Assembly (NCBI GenBank): GCA_964242415.1
Contig: CAXTAT010000015.1
Location: forward strand, 1-64,000
Direction: 5' to 3'
Source of the DNA: DASWOJ01 sp964242415
GTDB taxonomy: Bacteria; Pseudomonadota; Alphaproteobacteria; Acetobacterales; Acetobacteraceae
DNA: 64,000 nt
In this document: piece after piece, positions 7,689 through 16,617 of the stretch
Layout of the letters: every line of letters begins with the position of its first letter
How positions within the stretch are numbered: position 1 is the stretch's first letter
Position numbers and translations under genes: made by a program
The notes under the pieces: model-generated
What the model saw: only the letters and a program-made list of their open reading frames with translations
Told to the model about the DNA's origin: nothing
Database searches by the model: none

Positions 7689-8813
7689 TCAGTCCAGGAA
7701 CGCAGACAGGATGGCGCGATACACGTCCGCCAGGTGCCGCAGCTCCGCCACCGGCACCCGCTCGTCCGCCTGGTGCATGGTGGCGCTGACCAGGCCGAAC
7801 TCCGCCACCGGGCAGTGCCGGGCAATGAAGCGCGCATCCGACGTGCCGCCGCCGGTGTCCAGCCGCGGCTGCCGGCCCGTGGCGGCGGCGACCGCATCGC
7901 GCAGGCGGTGCACCAGGGGGCCGGGCGCGGTCAGGAACGACTCGCCGCTGATGGCCACGTCGAGGTCGAACCGTGGGGCGTGCGGGGCGACGGCGGCGCG
8001 CAGCCAGGCGTCCAGCGCGGCGCCGGTGTGGCGGTCGTTGAACCGGATGTTCAGCCGTGCCGTCGCGCTGGCCGGGATGACGTTGGTGGCGGGGTTGCCG
8101 ACGTCGATGCTGGTGACCTGCAGGCTCGACGGCTCGAACCATTTGCTGCCGGCGTCCAGCGGCGCGGCGGTCAGGGCGGCCAGCGCACGGACCAGGCGAT
8201 GCACGGGGTTGTCGGCATGCTGTGGATAGGCGGCATGGCCCTGGGTCCCATGCACGGTCAGGGCAGCGTTCAGGCTGCCGCGGCGGCCGATCTTGATCAC
8301 CTCGCCCAGCGCGAGCGGGTTAGTCGGCTCCCCCACCAGGCATAGGTCGGGAAGGTGGCCGTGTTCGGCCATCCAGTCCAGCACGCGCACGGTGCCGTCG
8401 GTGGCCGGGCCTTCCTCGTCGCCGGTGATCAGCAGGCTGACCGATCCCGCCGTGCCCGCGGCAACCCGGTCCCGCGCGGCGGTGGCAAAGGCGGCGATGG
8501 CCCCCTTCATGTCGCAGGCGCCACGGCCATACAGCACGCCGTCCCGCACCTCCGCGCCGAACGGGTCCGCCGTCCACGGCGCGGCGCCCGGCGGCACCAC
8601 GTCCGTGTGCCCGGCAAAGCACAGGTGCATCCCGCCCGTGCCCGCCCGCGCGAACAGGTTGGGCGTCGTGCCGAATGGCAGGCGCGTGACGGTGAACCCC
8701 CCCGCCTCAAGCACCCCCGCCAGCACGTCCTGCGCGCCGCCATCGGCCGGGGTGACGGAGTTGCAGCGGATCAGCGCCTGCGCCAGCGGCAGCGGGTCGG
8801 ACACGCCGGGCAT
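7689..8813 (-). CDS. dapE: Succinyl-diaminopimelate desuccinylase
   Basis: 374 residues, peptidase M20 family. It hydrolyses N-succinyl-LL-diaminopimelate in lysine and peptidoglycan synthesis. Metal-site motifs are LCFAGHTDVVPPG (H and D), GRGACDMKG and ITGDEEGPATDG (catalytic glutamate). The dimerisation domain contains the RRGSLNA and GTQGHAAYPQHADNP segments. It lies 34 bp downstream of dapD on the same strand; the two enzymes act in consecutive arms of the succinylase pathway. Confidence 0.96.
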   Translation of the reverse strand: MPGVSDPLPLAQALIRCNSVTPADGGAQDVLAGVLEAGGFTVTRLPFGTTPNLFARAGTGGMHLCFAGHTDVVPPGAAPWTADPFGAEVRDGVLYGRGACDMKGAIAAFATAARDRVAAGTAGSVSLLITGDEEGPATDGTVRVLDWMAEHGHLPDLCLVGEPTNPLALGEVIKIGRRGSLNAALTVHGTQGHAAYPQHADNPVHRLVRALAALTAAPLDAGSKWFEPSSLQVTSIDVGNPATNVIPASATARLNIRFNDRHTGAALDAWLRAAVAPHAPRFDLDVAISGESFLTAPGPLVHRLRDAVAAATGRQPRLDTGGGTSDARFIARHCPVAEFGLVSATMHQADERVPVAELRHLADVYRAILSAFLD

Positions 8814-8847
8814 GATGGAATGCCTTGGGGGGACGCCCGGGCGTCCC

Positions 8848-9684
8848 CTACTCCCGCAGCAGGTCGTTGATGCTGGTCTTGGACCGCGTGCGCTCGTCCA
8901 CGCGCTTCACGATGACGGCGCAGGTCAGCGCCGGGCCGGGGCTGCCGTCTGGCATCGGGCGGCCCGGCAGGGTGCCCGGCACCACGACGGAGTACGCCGG
9001 CACCCGGCCCTGGAACACCTCGCCCGTCGTGCGATCGACGATCTTGGTGCTGGCGCTGATGAACACGCCCATCGACAGCACGCTGCCGCGCTCGACCACC
9101 ACGCCCTCCACCACCTCGGACCGCGCGCCGATGAAGCAGTCGTCCTCGATGATGGTGGGGTTGGCCTGCAGCGGCTCCAGCACGCCGCCCAGGCCGACGC
9201 CGCCCGACAGGTGGCAGTTGCGGCCGACCTGGGCGCAGCTTCCGACGGTGACCCAGGTGTCGATCATGGTGCCGCTGTCCACCCGCGCGCCCACGTTGAC
9301 GAAGCTGGGCATCAGGATCACGCCAGGCGCGACGTAGGCGCTGTGCCGCACGATGGCGCCCGGCACGGCGCGGAAACCGGCGGCGCCGAACTGGTTCTCC
9401 CCCCAGCCCTCGGTCTTCAGGCGGACCTTGTCGTAGGCCGGGGCGCCGGTGCCGGGCATGGGCACGGAGTCGTTGAGACGGAACGACAGCAGGACCGCCT
9501 TCTTCAGCCATTCATGCACCACCCAGCCGCGCGGCCCCGGCTCAGCCACGCGTAGGGCGCCGATGTCGAGCAGGCCCAGCGCCTCCTCCACCGCCGCCCG
9601 GGAGGCACCGCCGGTGCTGGAGGACAGGGTGGCCCGCTCCTCCCAGAGTTGCTCGATGGTGTGGCGCAGCGGGTGGTCCGACAT
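8848..9684 (-). CDS. dapD: 2,3,4,5-tetrahydropyridine-2,6-dicarboxylate N-succinyltransferase
   Basis: 278 residues, family-typical. It transfers succinyl from succinyl-CoA to tetrahydrodipicolinate. An N-terminal helical domain (LRHTIEQLWEERATL) precedes a left-handed beta-helix of hexapeptide repeats (VAPGVILMPSFVNVGARVD, GTMIDTWVTVGSCAQVG). The start at MSDHPLRHTIEQ fits homologues. It is the first gene of a dapD-dapE unit, divergent from the diguanylate cyclase gene. Confidence 0.96.
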   Translation of the reverse strand: MSDHPLRHTIEQLWEERATLSSSTGGASRAAVEEALGLLDIGALRVAEPGPRGWVVHEWLKKAVLLSFRLNDSVPMPGTGAPAYDKVRLKTEGWGENQFGAAGFRAVPGAIVRHSAYVAPGVILMPSFVNVGARVDSGTMIDTWVTVGSCAQVGRNCHLSGGVGLGGVLEPLQANPTIIEDDCFIGARSEVVEGVVVERGSVLSMGVFISASTKIVDRTTGEVFQGRVPAYSVVVPGTLPGRPMPDGSPGPALTCAVIVKRVDERTRSKTSINDLLRE

Positions 9685-9875
9685 GGCGGTGATGTCCGGC
9701 AGGATGCGAGTGTCTGACGTGGATGTCTGAAGCGGGGGGTCTGGTGCGGCGGGACCATGCGGGGGTGACCCGGGCGTGTCAACGCGGGGGCGCCCCAGGC
9801 GTGTCAACGCGCCCGGCTTCGTCGCGTGGACCCGCGCTAACCGGTTCTTCACCCGCCCCGGCGCATTGTTCCGCA

Positions 9876-11279
9876 ATGGATGCTGGGATGATCGACAACA
9901 TGTTGGACACTTGCCCGGGACGAGCTGACGGATTGCCGCAGGCGTTGCTGGACAGCCGCCAGCGATGGCAGGCTTTCGGCGCCCTCGCCGCCGACCTGGT
10001 GTTCGAGACCGACCGCGACGGCCGGCTCACCTTCATCGCGCCCGACCCGGCGCTTGGTCACGCGAGCGCCGACCTGCTGGGACGCCCGGCGGAGCACCTG
10101 CTCGCATTGGGAACTGCTGCACCGCTGGACATCGCAACGCCGGTCCGCCAGCGGGCCACCTGGCTGCGCCATGCCGATGGCGGCACGCGCTGCCTGTCGC
10201 TGTCGGTCGCGCTGCGGCTGGACGACACCGGCCGGGTGCTCGGCATGCGCGGCGTCGGCGTGGACGTGACGGAGCGGGAACGGCAGGGCGCCGTGGTGGT
10301 GGCGGCGCTGCGGCGGGCGGACCTGCTGGAGCACATTCTGGCCGAGATGCGCCGGGAGGTGATGGCGCCCCGCATGATGCAGACCGTGCTGGCGGAGCTG
10401 ACGCGCGCCCTGGGGGCGGACGGCGCGGCCATTCTGGAGGTGGCGCCCGGCGATGGCGAGTGCCGGGTGCTGCACCAATACGGCGCCGACCCGCGGCCAC
10501 TGCTGCCGGCGGCGGCCGGGCTGCTGCGCTCGACCGGGGAGGACATCGCCGTGGGCATGGGGGCGGGCGGCCTGCAGATGCTGGCCTGCCCGGCCTCGAC
10601 CCGTTTCGGCGACCGCGCCGCATTGCTGGTCTGGCGCGACTCCGGCACTGGAACCGGGGCCAGCCGGGTTTGGGACGCCGATGACCGGGTGCTGGCCGGC
10701 TCGGTCGCGGCGGTGGTGCGGATGGTGCTGGAGCACGAGTCGATCCAGCGCGAGCTGGCCCTGCAGGCGCGGACCGACCCGCTGACCGGACTGCTGAACC
10801 GCCGTGCGTTCCTGGAGGAGGCGGGGCGGCGCATCGACCGGCTGGACCGCGAGGGCCTGCCGGGCACGCTGATCTTCATCGACCTGGACCGCCTGAAGCC
10901 GCTGAACGACCGCCTGGGCCACGAGGCCGGGGACGCCGCGCTGATGCTGACCGCCGAGTTGCTGCGCCGCACCTTCCGGCCCGCCGACCTGCTGGCGCGG
11001 CTCGGCGGGGACGAGTTCGCGCTCTGGCTGGACGGGTCGGACGAGCTGACCGCGGCCGAGCGGGCCGAACGCCTGCGGACGGGCTTCCCCGCCGAGTTGG
11101 CGCACCTGACCGCCGGCGATCCCGCGGGCATGACGGTGTCCATCGGCATCGCCTGCCGCTCCGGCGGCAGCGGCGAGGAACTGGAAACCCTGCTGCAGCG
11201 CGCAGACCAGGCGATGTATGAGGCAAAGCGCCGCGGCGGCGGTCAATGGCGCGTGTCCCACGGTGGCCCACGCCCATGA
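9876..11279 (+). CDS. PAS-GGDEF diguanylate cyclase
   Basis: 467 residues. An N-terminal PAS-like sensor (about 25-135, with WQAFGALAADLVFETDRDGR and TRCLSLSVALRLDDTGRVLG) is followed by a GAF-like middle segment and a GGDEF domain (about 290-460). The active site GGDEF is intact at 377-381, with the inhibitory I-site RPAD five residues before it, so it should make c-di-GMP and be product-inhibited. No membrane segment is seen. The start is uncertain: ATGs at 9876, 9888 and 9900 are all plausible. Its last codon overlaps the start of the DUF2336 gene (ATGA). Confidence 0.9.
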   Translation: MDAGMIDNMLDTCPGRADGLPQALLDSRQRWQAFGALAADLVFETDRDGRLTFIAPDPALGHASADLLGRPAEHLLALGTAAPLDIATPVRQRATWLRHADGGTRCLSLSVALRLDDTGRVLGMRGVGVDVTERERQGAVVVAALRRADLLEHILAEMRREVMAPRMMQTVLAELTRALGADGAAILEVAPGDGECRVLHQYGADPRPLLPAAAGLLRSTGEDIAVGMGAGGLQMLACPASTRFGDRAALLVWRDSGTGTGASRVWDADDRVLAGSVAAVVRMVLEHESIQRELALQARTDPLTGLLNRRAFLEEAGRRIDRLDREGLPGTLIFIDLDRLKPLNDRLGHEAGDAALMLTAELLRRTFRPADLLARLGGDEFALWLDGSDELTAAERAERLRTGFPAELAHLTAGDPAGMTVSIGIACRSGGSGEELETLLQRADQAMYEAKRRGGGQWRVSHGGPRP

Positions 11280-12487
11280 GCGGCGCCCCGGTCCAGGAAC
11301 GGCCAAGCCTCGGCAATGAGGCAGCGCGGGTCCGCATGGCGGCGCATCCCGGCACCCTGCCGCACGTCCTGCACCTGCTGGCGGCCGACCCCGCGGTGAT
11401 GGTGCGCGCTGCGGTGGCGATGAACGCCGCCGCGCCGCCCACGGTGCAAGCTGTCCTGACGATCGACACCGATGAGCGGGTCCGCGCGCTGCTGGCCGCC
11501 AGGATGGCGCACCTGCTGCCGGACCTCGACGCCAAGGTGCACGCCGAGGCCTACCGTCACGTCCGCTCCATTCTGGCCACCCTGGTGGAGGATGCAGCCG
11601 TCCGCGTCCGCGCCGCCATCGCCGACGCCGTAAAGGCGATGCCCGCCGCCCCGCGCGAGCTGATCCTGCGCCTGGCGTTCGACCCAGCGCCGCCGGTGTG
11701 CGACCCGGTGATCCGCCTGTCGCCGTTGCTGACCAAGGCCGACCTGCTGGCCCTGCTGGCGACGCCGCCGCATGCGGACGCCAGCCGGGCCGTGGCCGCC
11801 CGCCCGGGGCTGGGCGCCACCGTCGCCGATGCGCTGGTGGCGCAGGCCGACAGCGCCGCCATCCAAGCGCTGCTGCTCAACCGCACCGCCGCCATCCAGG
11901 AGGCGACGCTGGACGCCCTGGTGGCCCAGGCCGGCGCCTATCCGGAATGGCACGAGCCGCTGGTGCGGCACCCGGCCCTAGGCAACCCGGCCGCCCGTGC
12001 CCTGTCGGCGCTGGTGGCAGGCGAGCTGCTCTGCGTCCTGGCCGAGCGCGCCGACCTTGACCCGGACCTGACCCGCGAGCTGCGCGAGCAGTTGACGACC
12101 CGGCTGGAGACCTCGGCTGCCGTGCCGCCGACCGGGGACATGCAGGCTTCGCTGCGCCGGCTGCATGCAGCCGGCGCCCTGACGGAGGCTGTCCTGCTCG
12201 ACGCCGTGCGGGCCGGGGACACCCGGCGCGCGTCGGCCATGCTCGCCATCGCCAGCGGCGTGCCGATGGCGGCGGTGGAGCGTGCGGCCACCCTGCGCAG
12301 CGCCAAGGCGCTGGTCAGCCTGGCCTGGCGGGCCGGATTCAGCATGCGGGCGGGCACCGCCGTGCAGGCGGTCCTGGGCGGGCTGGAACCAGGCGCCCTG
12401 CTGCTCCCCAGCCCGACCGGCGGCTTTCCGCTGACCGATGCGGAGATGACTTGGCAGATCGAAGTGCTGGCGGCCGTCAGGGCCTGA
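11276..12487 (+). CDS. DUF2336 domain-containing protein
   Basis: 403 residues, almost entirely alpha-helical HEAT-like repeats in which aspartate-proline-x-valine-alanine patterns recur (AADPAVMVRAAVAMNAAAPP, EDAAVRVRAAIADAVKAM). This matches DUF2336, an alphaproteobacterial family of unknown function. The ATG overlaps the stop of the GGDEF gene as ATGA, so translation is probably coupled. A role beside the cyclase, for example as a scaffold or effector, is inference only. Confidence 0.85.
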   Translation: MSGAPVQERPSLGNEAARVRMAAHPGTLPHVLHLLAADPAVMVRAAVAMNAAAPPTVQAVLTIDTDERVRALLAARMAHLLPDLDAKVHAEAYRHVRSILATLVEDAAVRVRAAIADAVKAMPAAPRELILRLAFDPAPPVCDPVIRLSPLLTKADLLALLATPPHADASRAVAARPGLGATVADALVAQADSAAIQALLLNRTAAIQEATLDALVAQAGAYPEWHEPLVRHPALGNPAARALSALVAGELLCVLAERADLDPDLTRELREQLTTRLETSAAVPPTGDMQASLRRLHAAGALTEAVLLDAVRAGDTRRASAMLAIASGVPMAAVERAATLRSAKALVSLAWRAGFSMRAGTAVQAVLGGLEPGALLLPSPTGGFPLTDAEMTWQIEVLAAVRA

Positions 12488-12517
12488 TTGCGCCGTCTTG
12501 AAGTCTGGGCAATCCCA

Positions 12518-13420
12518 TCAGCCGCGGATCAAGGTTCCCAGCCCGCCTTCCTTGAACAGCTCCAGCAGGCAGGCGTGCTCCATGCGGCCGTCCAGGATCA
12601 CCGCGCCCTTGACGCCGCGGCGCACGGCCTCGATGCAGTTCTCCACCTTGGGGATCATGCCGCCGCTGATCATGCCGCTGGCGATGCCGGCCTCCGCCTC
12701 CGCGACGGTCATCTCCGGGATCAATTGGCGGTTTTGGTCCAGAACCCCGGCCACGTCGGTCAGCATCAGCATCCGCTTGGCGCCCAGCGCCCCGGCCACC
12801 GCGCCCGCCACCGTGTCGGCGTTGATGTTGTAGGTTTCGCCGTGCTCCCCCATGCCCACTGGGGCGATGACGGGGATCAGGCCGGCGCCGGTCAGGGCAT
12901 GGATCACCCGCACGTCCACCTGGTCCGGCTCGCCGACGAAGCCCAGGTCCAGCACGCGCTCGATGCGGCTACCGGGGTCCTTGACGGTGCGGGTCAGCTT
13001 GCGGGCGCGGATCAGGCCGCCGTCCTTGCCGCAGATGCCGACGGCCAGGGCGCCGGCCTGGTTGATCAGCCCGGCGACATGCTTATTAACGGTGCCGGCC
13101 AGCACCATCTCCACGACCTCGACCATGCTGTGGTCGGTGATGCGCAGGCCATCGACGAAGGTGGACTTGATGGCCAGCCGCTCCAGCATGGCATTGATCT
13201 GCGGGCCGCCGCCGTGGACGACGACGGGGTTAACGCCGACCTGCTTCAGCAACGCGATGTCGCGGCCGAACTTGGCGGCCAGGTCCTCGTCGCCCATGGC
13301 GTGACCGCCGTACTTCACGACGATGGTGACGCCGGCATAGCGTCGCAGATACGGGAGGGCTTGGACGAGGATGTCCGCCTCCTCGGCGGCCACCTTGATC
13401 TGCTCGGAGGTCAGGGTCAT
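12518..13420 (-). CDS. argB: Acetylglutamate kinase
   Basis: 300 residues. It phosphorylates N-acetylglutamate in arginine synthesis. Motifs: VVKYGGHAM near the N-terminus, VVHGGGPQI (phosphate binding), IGLI-region equivalents and the C-terminal GVKGAVILDGRMEHACLLE. The start MTLTSEQIKVA is preceded by AAGGGC; an ATG 54 bp upstream has no ribosome site. The enzyme is usually feedback-controlled by arginine in alphaproteobacteria. It stands alone here, downstream of the sulfotransferase-like gene on the same strand. Confidence 0.97.
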   Translation of the reverse strand: MTLTSEQIKVAAEEADILVQALPYLRRYAGVTIVVKYGGHAMGDEDLAAKFGRDIALLKQVGVNPVVVHGGGPQINAMLERLAIKSTFVDGLRITDHSMVEVVEMVLAGTVNKHVAGLINQAGALAVGICGKDGGLIRARKLTRTVKDPGSRIERVLDLGFVGEPDQVDVRVIHALTGAGLIPVIAPVGMGEHGETYNINADTVAGAVAGALGAKRMLMLTDVAGVLDQNRQLIPEMTVAEAEAGIASGMISGGMIPKVENCIEAVRRGVKGAVILDGRMEHACLLELFKEGGLGTLIRG

Positions 13421-13500
13421 GCCCTTGCCTAGCGGCGGGGCGTGCGCCGGGTCAAGGTTGGGTTTCGTTCTCATGCGGGTGGGCTGGGCGCTTGCGGCCT

Positions 13501-13539
13501 CCCTCACCCCGGCCCTTTCCCGGAGGAGGAGGGAGAAGT
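13501..13539. repeat. Family A palindromic repeat, single unit
   Basis: CCCTCACCCCGGCCCTTTCCC...GGAGGGAGAAG, one arm pair of the family A repeat, between argB and the sulfotransferase-like gene. It provides the last codons of the sulfotransferase frame, so the C-terminus there is repeat-derived. Confidence 0.7.
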
Positions 13540-14370
13540 GGCGGCTGCCTGGATCGCTGCGTCCACTGCGGCCTCCTGCGCCGCCAAGTCGGGTGGCAAC
13601 GGACGGTCCGCAGTGCCGCCAGACGCGACGGCACGCGGGTTTTGATTCCGCGCCGTGACGGTGCGGAACGCCGCCTCGTCGGGCGCACCATCATGTCCGG
13701 TGGCGAAGGCGGCCAGGGGCAGGAACCGGTCCCATCGGGTCAGGTCGTGCATCCCGATCCGGAATGCCGCCAGCCCGCGCACCTGGAACAGGCTGGCGTA
13801 GGCCGCCTGCCGACGCTCAATCTCGCGGGCATACCAGCAGCAAAGCTGGTAGTCGCTCAGCCCATCCGGGTCGGCAACCGGCAGCACGCCAGCGTCATGC
13901 GGACCAAGCAGCACCAGCCGGCCGGCGCCGGTCCGGCCAGGGATCACGTTTATCTGGAACAGGCTGCGCGCCACCTCCGGCGCCGGCCGGGTCAGGATGA
14001 TGAAGCGGGGGCGCAGGCCGAGGTCCAGCATCGGCTCGATCAGGCCCTTGCAAACCAGGTGCGACGTCTCGGCGTAGACCGGCCCCGTGGCGCGCGCCAG
14101 CATCGCCGGCAGCTTCTCGTGCGCGAGCCAGGCGGCGGCCATCTCGGGCGCCAGCACCAGGGAGCGCAGCACGAAGTTGACCCGCGGCGGCGGCTCGTGC
14201 TCGGCGACGATGCCGGGGCAGCCGCGCAGCAGCGCCGTCAGCAGGGCGGTGCCGCTGCGGCCAGAGGTCACGGTGAACAGCGGCATTTTGGCGTTCAACG
14301 CCGCGATCAGGGCAGGGAGGCCCATCCCGTCTGCGCCCATCCCGCCGGCGCCCACCCCGGCTGCGTTCAC
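13504..14370 (-). CDS. Sulfotransferase-like protein
   Basis: 288 residues. The P-loop-like PLFTVTSGRSGTALLTALL near residue 35 matches the 5' phosphosulfate-binding motif of sulfotransferase folds. RFIILTRPAPEVARSLFQ resembles the 3' phosphate-binding strand with its conserved arginine. The GTG start overlaps the stop of the upstream GT61 gene (GTGA), implying coupled translation; ATGs 30 and 45 bp later are alternatives. The N-terminal VGAGGMGADGMG is low-complexity. The final residues come from a family A repeat. Together with GT61 it probably decorates a surface glycan (inference). Confidence 0.75.
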   Translation of the reverse strand: MNAAGVGAGGMGADGMGLPALIAALNAKMPLFTVTSGRSGTALLTALLRGCPGIVAEHEPPPRVNFVLRSLVLAPEMAAAWLAHEKLPAMLARATGPVYAETSHLVCKGLIEPMLDLGLRPRFIILTRPAPEVARSLFQINVIPGRTGAGRLVLLGPHDAGVLPVADPDGLSDYQLCCWYAREIERRQAAYASLFQVRGLAAFRIGMHDLTRWDRFLPLAAFATGHDGAPDEAAFRTVTARNQNPRAVASGGTADRPLPPDLAAQEAAVDAAIQAAATSPSSSGKGPG

Positions 14371-15551
14371 CCGTGCGGCGCCATGAACGCCGCGACGGCC
14401 GCCGCCACCTGGGCCGCGTCGATGCTCCACCGCTTGTTGTGCTGTGCGGGGTCGTCCGGGTCCTCCCGGCCGATCAGCAGGCCGTAGTCCAGGCCGCAGC
14501 TCGCGAACAGGTCGGTGTGGTTGCGCAGGTGCATCGGGCTGCTCTCGATGTCCACGAACTTCGTGCCGGGATTGCAGAACACGGCGTTGAACACCCCGGC
14601 GCCGCCCAACGCCGCCACCTGCCGCGCCCCGGCGAACAGGGCCACCTGCTCCTCGGCGGGCAAGTACTCCGGGTCGATGGGGCTGAAGCCCATGCGACGC
14701 AGCTGGTCGATCAGTTCGGCCTCGTTCAGCAGGCCGCGATAGGCCCCCAGCTCGGCCGTGCGCCGCTGGCGGCTGACGAACAGCCGGTCGCCATGCGGCG
14801 GCACCACGCCGCCCAGCATCCACCGCCGCAGCCCAGCAAACTTCTCCAGCATGGCAGCCGGCACATGCAGGTCGCGCCCCGGCTGGCGGAAGACGTGTAC
14901 CTCCTCGAAGTGGTGCGCGGTGCCGCAGTCATGCAGCAGCACGTCAGCGGCGCGCAGGCCCAGCAGCCGCAGCATGGCGCGCATGTTCGGGTGGTCGGCA
15001 TGGACGAACAGCCGGCTGTAGCTCGACCGGTGCGCGATGAAGTGCAGCACCGCCGGGAGCACGTAGGTCAGCCACATGCCCCAGTTGTGCGGCTGGTCGG
15101 AAGTGGCGAACATCACGGGGCCGGGCACCCGGATCGCGCGGGCCAGCTTGGCGCGGGGCACCACGAGGTCATCGCCCCGGCGCTCGATGCCAGCGTAGGC
15201 GGACAGGCCCGGGTAGTCCGCCACCTTGGCCACCGCCTCCCGCACGCCACGGTCGAAGATGGTGGCGCAGCGCCCCTCGATCCCATCCGTGCCGATCCCA
15301 TCTGCGCCGGCCCCATCTGCGCCGACGATGAACAGGTCGGACCAGACCAAGTGGACATCGCGCAAGCAGTCCAGCCGGCGCGGCTGCGACACCTGCGGCC
15401 CGGCGCCCAGGTCCGGCTTGGGGGGATTGGCGCCCGATAGGTCCTGCATCATGCGCGGGCCACGCTTGATCCAGGGCACGCCAGGGTCCAAGCGCAGCGT
15501 CTGCGCCGGGAAGGGCGGCCCCTCGAAGCGGAGGGTCAGCGCGTCCGACAA
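14367..15551 (-). CDS. Glycosyltransferase family 61-like protein (DUF563)
   Basis: 394 residues from the TTG start. The C-terminal half carries the GT61 signature: LFVSRQRRTAELGAYRGLLN, then LGGAGVFNAVFCNPGTKFV. The middle NWGMWLTYVLPAVLHF also fits this family, which transfers sugars to glycans or glycoproteins. The frame stays open to 15662, but the ATG/GTG codons there lie inside a family B repeat, so TTG at 15551 is preferred with low certainty. A stretch GADGAGADGIGTDG (about 75-88) is low-complexity. The stop overlaps the next gene (GTGA). Confidence 0.75.
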   Translation of the reverse strand: MSDALTLRFEGPPFPAQTLRLDPGVPWIKRGPRMMQDLSGANPPKPDLGAGPQVSQPRRLDCLRDVHLVWSDLFIVGADGAGADGIGTDGIEGRCATIFDRGVREAVAKVADYPGLSAYAGIERRGDDLVVPRAKLARAIRVPGPVMFATSDQPHNWGMWLTYVLPAVLHFIAHRSSYSRLFVHADHPNMRAMLRLLGLRAADVLLHDCGTAHHFEEVHVFRQPGRDLHVPAAMLEKFAGLRRWMLGGVVPPHGDRLFVSRQRRTAELGAYRGLLNEAELIDQLRRMGFSPIDPEYLPAEEQVALFAGARQVAALGGAGVFNAVFCNPGTKFVDIESSPMHLRNHTDLFASCGLDYGLLIGREDPDDPAQHNKRWSIDAAQVAAAVAAFMAPHG

Positions 15552-15580
15552 GGCCCCTATGCCAGGAGGACCGCTTCGCC

Positions 15581-15686
15581 CATCATGGCGACGGGGGCTT
15601 GCGACGCAGCATAGGGGGCCGCACGCCCCCAACGCCGGCTCTGGCGGCTCCTGCATTGCCACGCCGCAGGCGCGGCTCGCAATGAC
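15581..15686. repeat. Family B dispersed repeat, degenerate copy
   Basis: The right arm is well preserved (CTGCATTGCCACGCCG ... GCGGCTCGCAATGACGG). The left arm is weak (CATCATGGCGACGGGGGCTTGCGACGCAGCA). It lies between the GT61 gene and corC and contains the spurious upstream start codons of the GT61 frame. Confidence 0.6.
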
Positions 15687-15711
15687 GGTGCTCCGCTGAA
15701 ACCCCAGCCTC

Positions 15712-16617
15712 TCACTCCGCCGCCTCCTGGTCCGCCAGCGGTTGGTCGGTGACCGCAGCGGGCCGGCGCGTGCGGATGCGGCGGATGCGGCGGGCGTCGG
15801 CGTCCAGGATGCGGAACTCCAGGCCCGAGGGATGGCTGATCACCTCCCCCCGCGTCGGCACCCGGCCGGCCAGGGTGAACACCAGGCCGCCGATGGTGTC
15901 GATGTCGGCCTCGCGCTCCTCCGCCGACAGGGTGGGGCCAAGCCGGGCCTCGAAGTCCTCGATGGGCAAGCGGGCGTCGAGATCCAGGGCGCCGTCGGGG
16001 CGCTCGGTGATCATCGGGCCTTCGACCTCGTCGTGCTCGTCGGCGATGTCGCCGACGATCTCCTCGACCAGGTCCTCGATGGTCAACAGGCCGTCGATGC
16101 CGCCGTACTCGTCCACCACCAGCGCCAGGTGCGTCCGGGCCTGGCGCATCTGCAGCAGCAGGTCCAGCACCGGCACCTGCGGCGCCACCAGCAGCGGATG
16201 GCGCAGCAGGGCCTCCAGGTCAAAGGCGTCGGGGCGGCCGACGTAGGCGAACAGGTCCTTGATGTGGACCATGCCGATGATGTCGTCCAACTGCTCCCGG
16301 TACACCGGCAGGCGCGAATGGCCCTCGCGCCGTATCTGGTCCAGCGCCTGGTCCAGGGTGACATCCACCGGCATGGCGATGATGTCGGCGCGGGGGATCA
16401 TCACGTCGTCGGCCGTCATGCCGCGCAGGCGCAGCACGTTGGCGATCAGCGCGCGTTCCTGGCGGTCCAGCTCGGGCACGGCGCCGTCCGCCTGGTGATC
16501 GTCGATGGACTGCTGCACCAGCTCGGCGATGCTCTCCCGCACGGTGCTGTCGCGCCGGCCGCTGATGCGCTGGCGGACGCGGTGCAGCAGGCTGCGGACG
16601 GGTTGAGAGGCGCTCAC
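15712..16617 (-). CDS. CorC/HlyC-type CBS domain protein
   Basis: 301 residues. The protein has paired CBS domains (about 70-200; RGMTADDVMIPRADIIAMPV, then EYGGIDGLLTIEDLVEEIVG) and a C-terminal CorC_HlyC domain (DIDTIGGLVFTLAGRVPTRG). It lacks the membrane domain of CNNM-type transporters, as E. coli CorC does, and is thought to affect divalent-cation export. Its start overlaps the ybeY stop by 4 bp. It is the last gene of miaB-phoH-ybeY-corC. Confidence 0.92.
   Translation of the reverse strand: MSASQPVRSLLHRVRQRISGRRDSTVRESIAELVQQSIDDHQADGAVPELDRQERALIANVLRLRGMTADDVMIPRADIIAMPVDVTLDQALDQIRREGHSRLPVYREQLDDIIGMVHIKDLFAYVGRPDAFDLEALLRHPLLVAPQVPVLDLLLQMRQARTHLALVVDEYGGIDGLLTIEDLVEEIVGDIADEHDEVEGPMITERPDGALDLDARLPIEDFEARLGPTLSAEEREADIDTIGGLVFTLAGRVPTRGEVISHPSGLEFRILDADARRIRRIRTRRPAAVTDQPLADQEAAE

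Noticed and set aside
12488..13432. 314-codon frame antisense to argB
   Set aside because: argB motifs are complete on the minus strand; this frame is rich in Gln/His/Asp as expected of a shadow.
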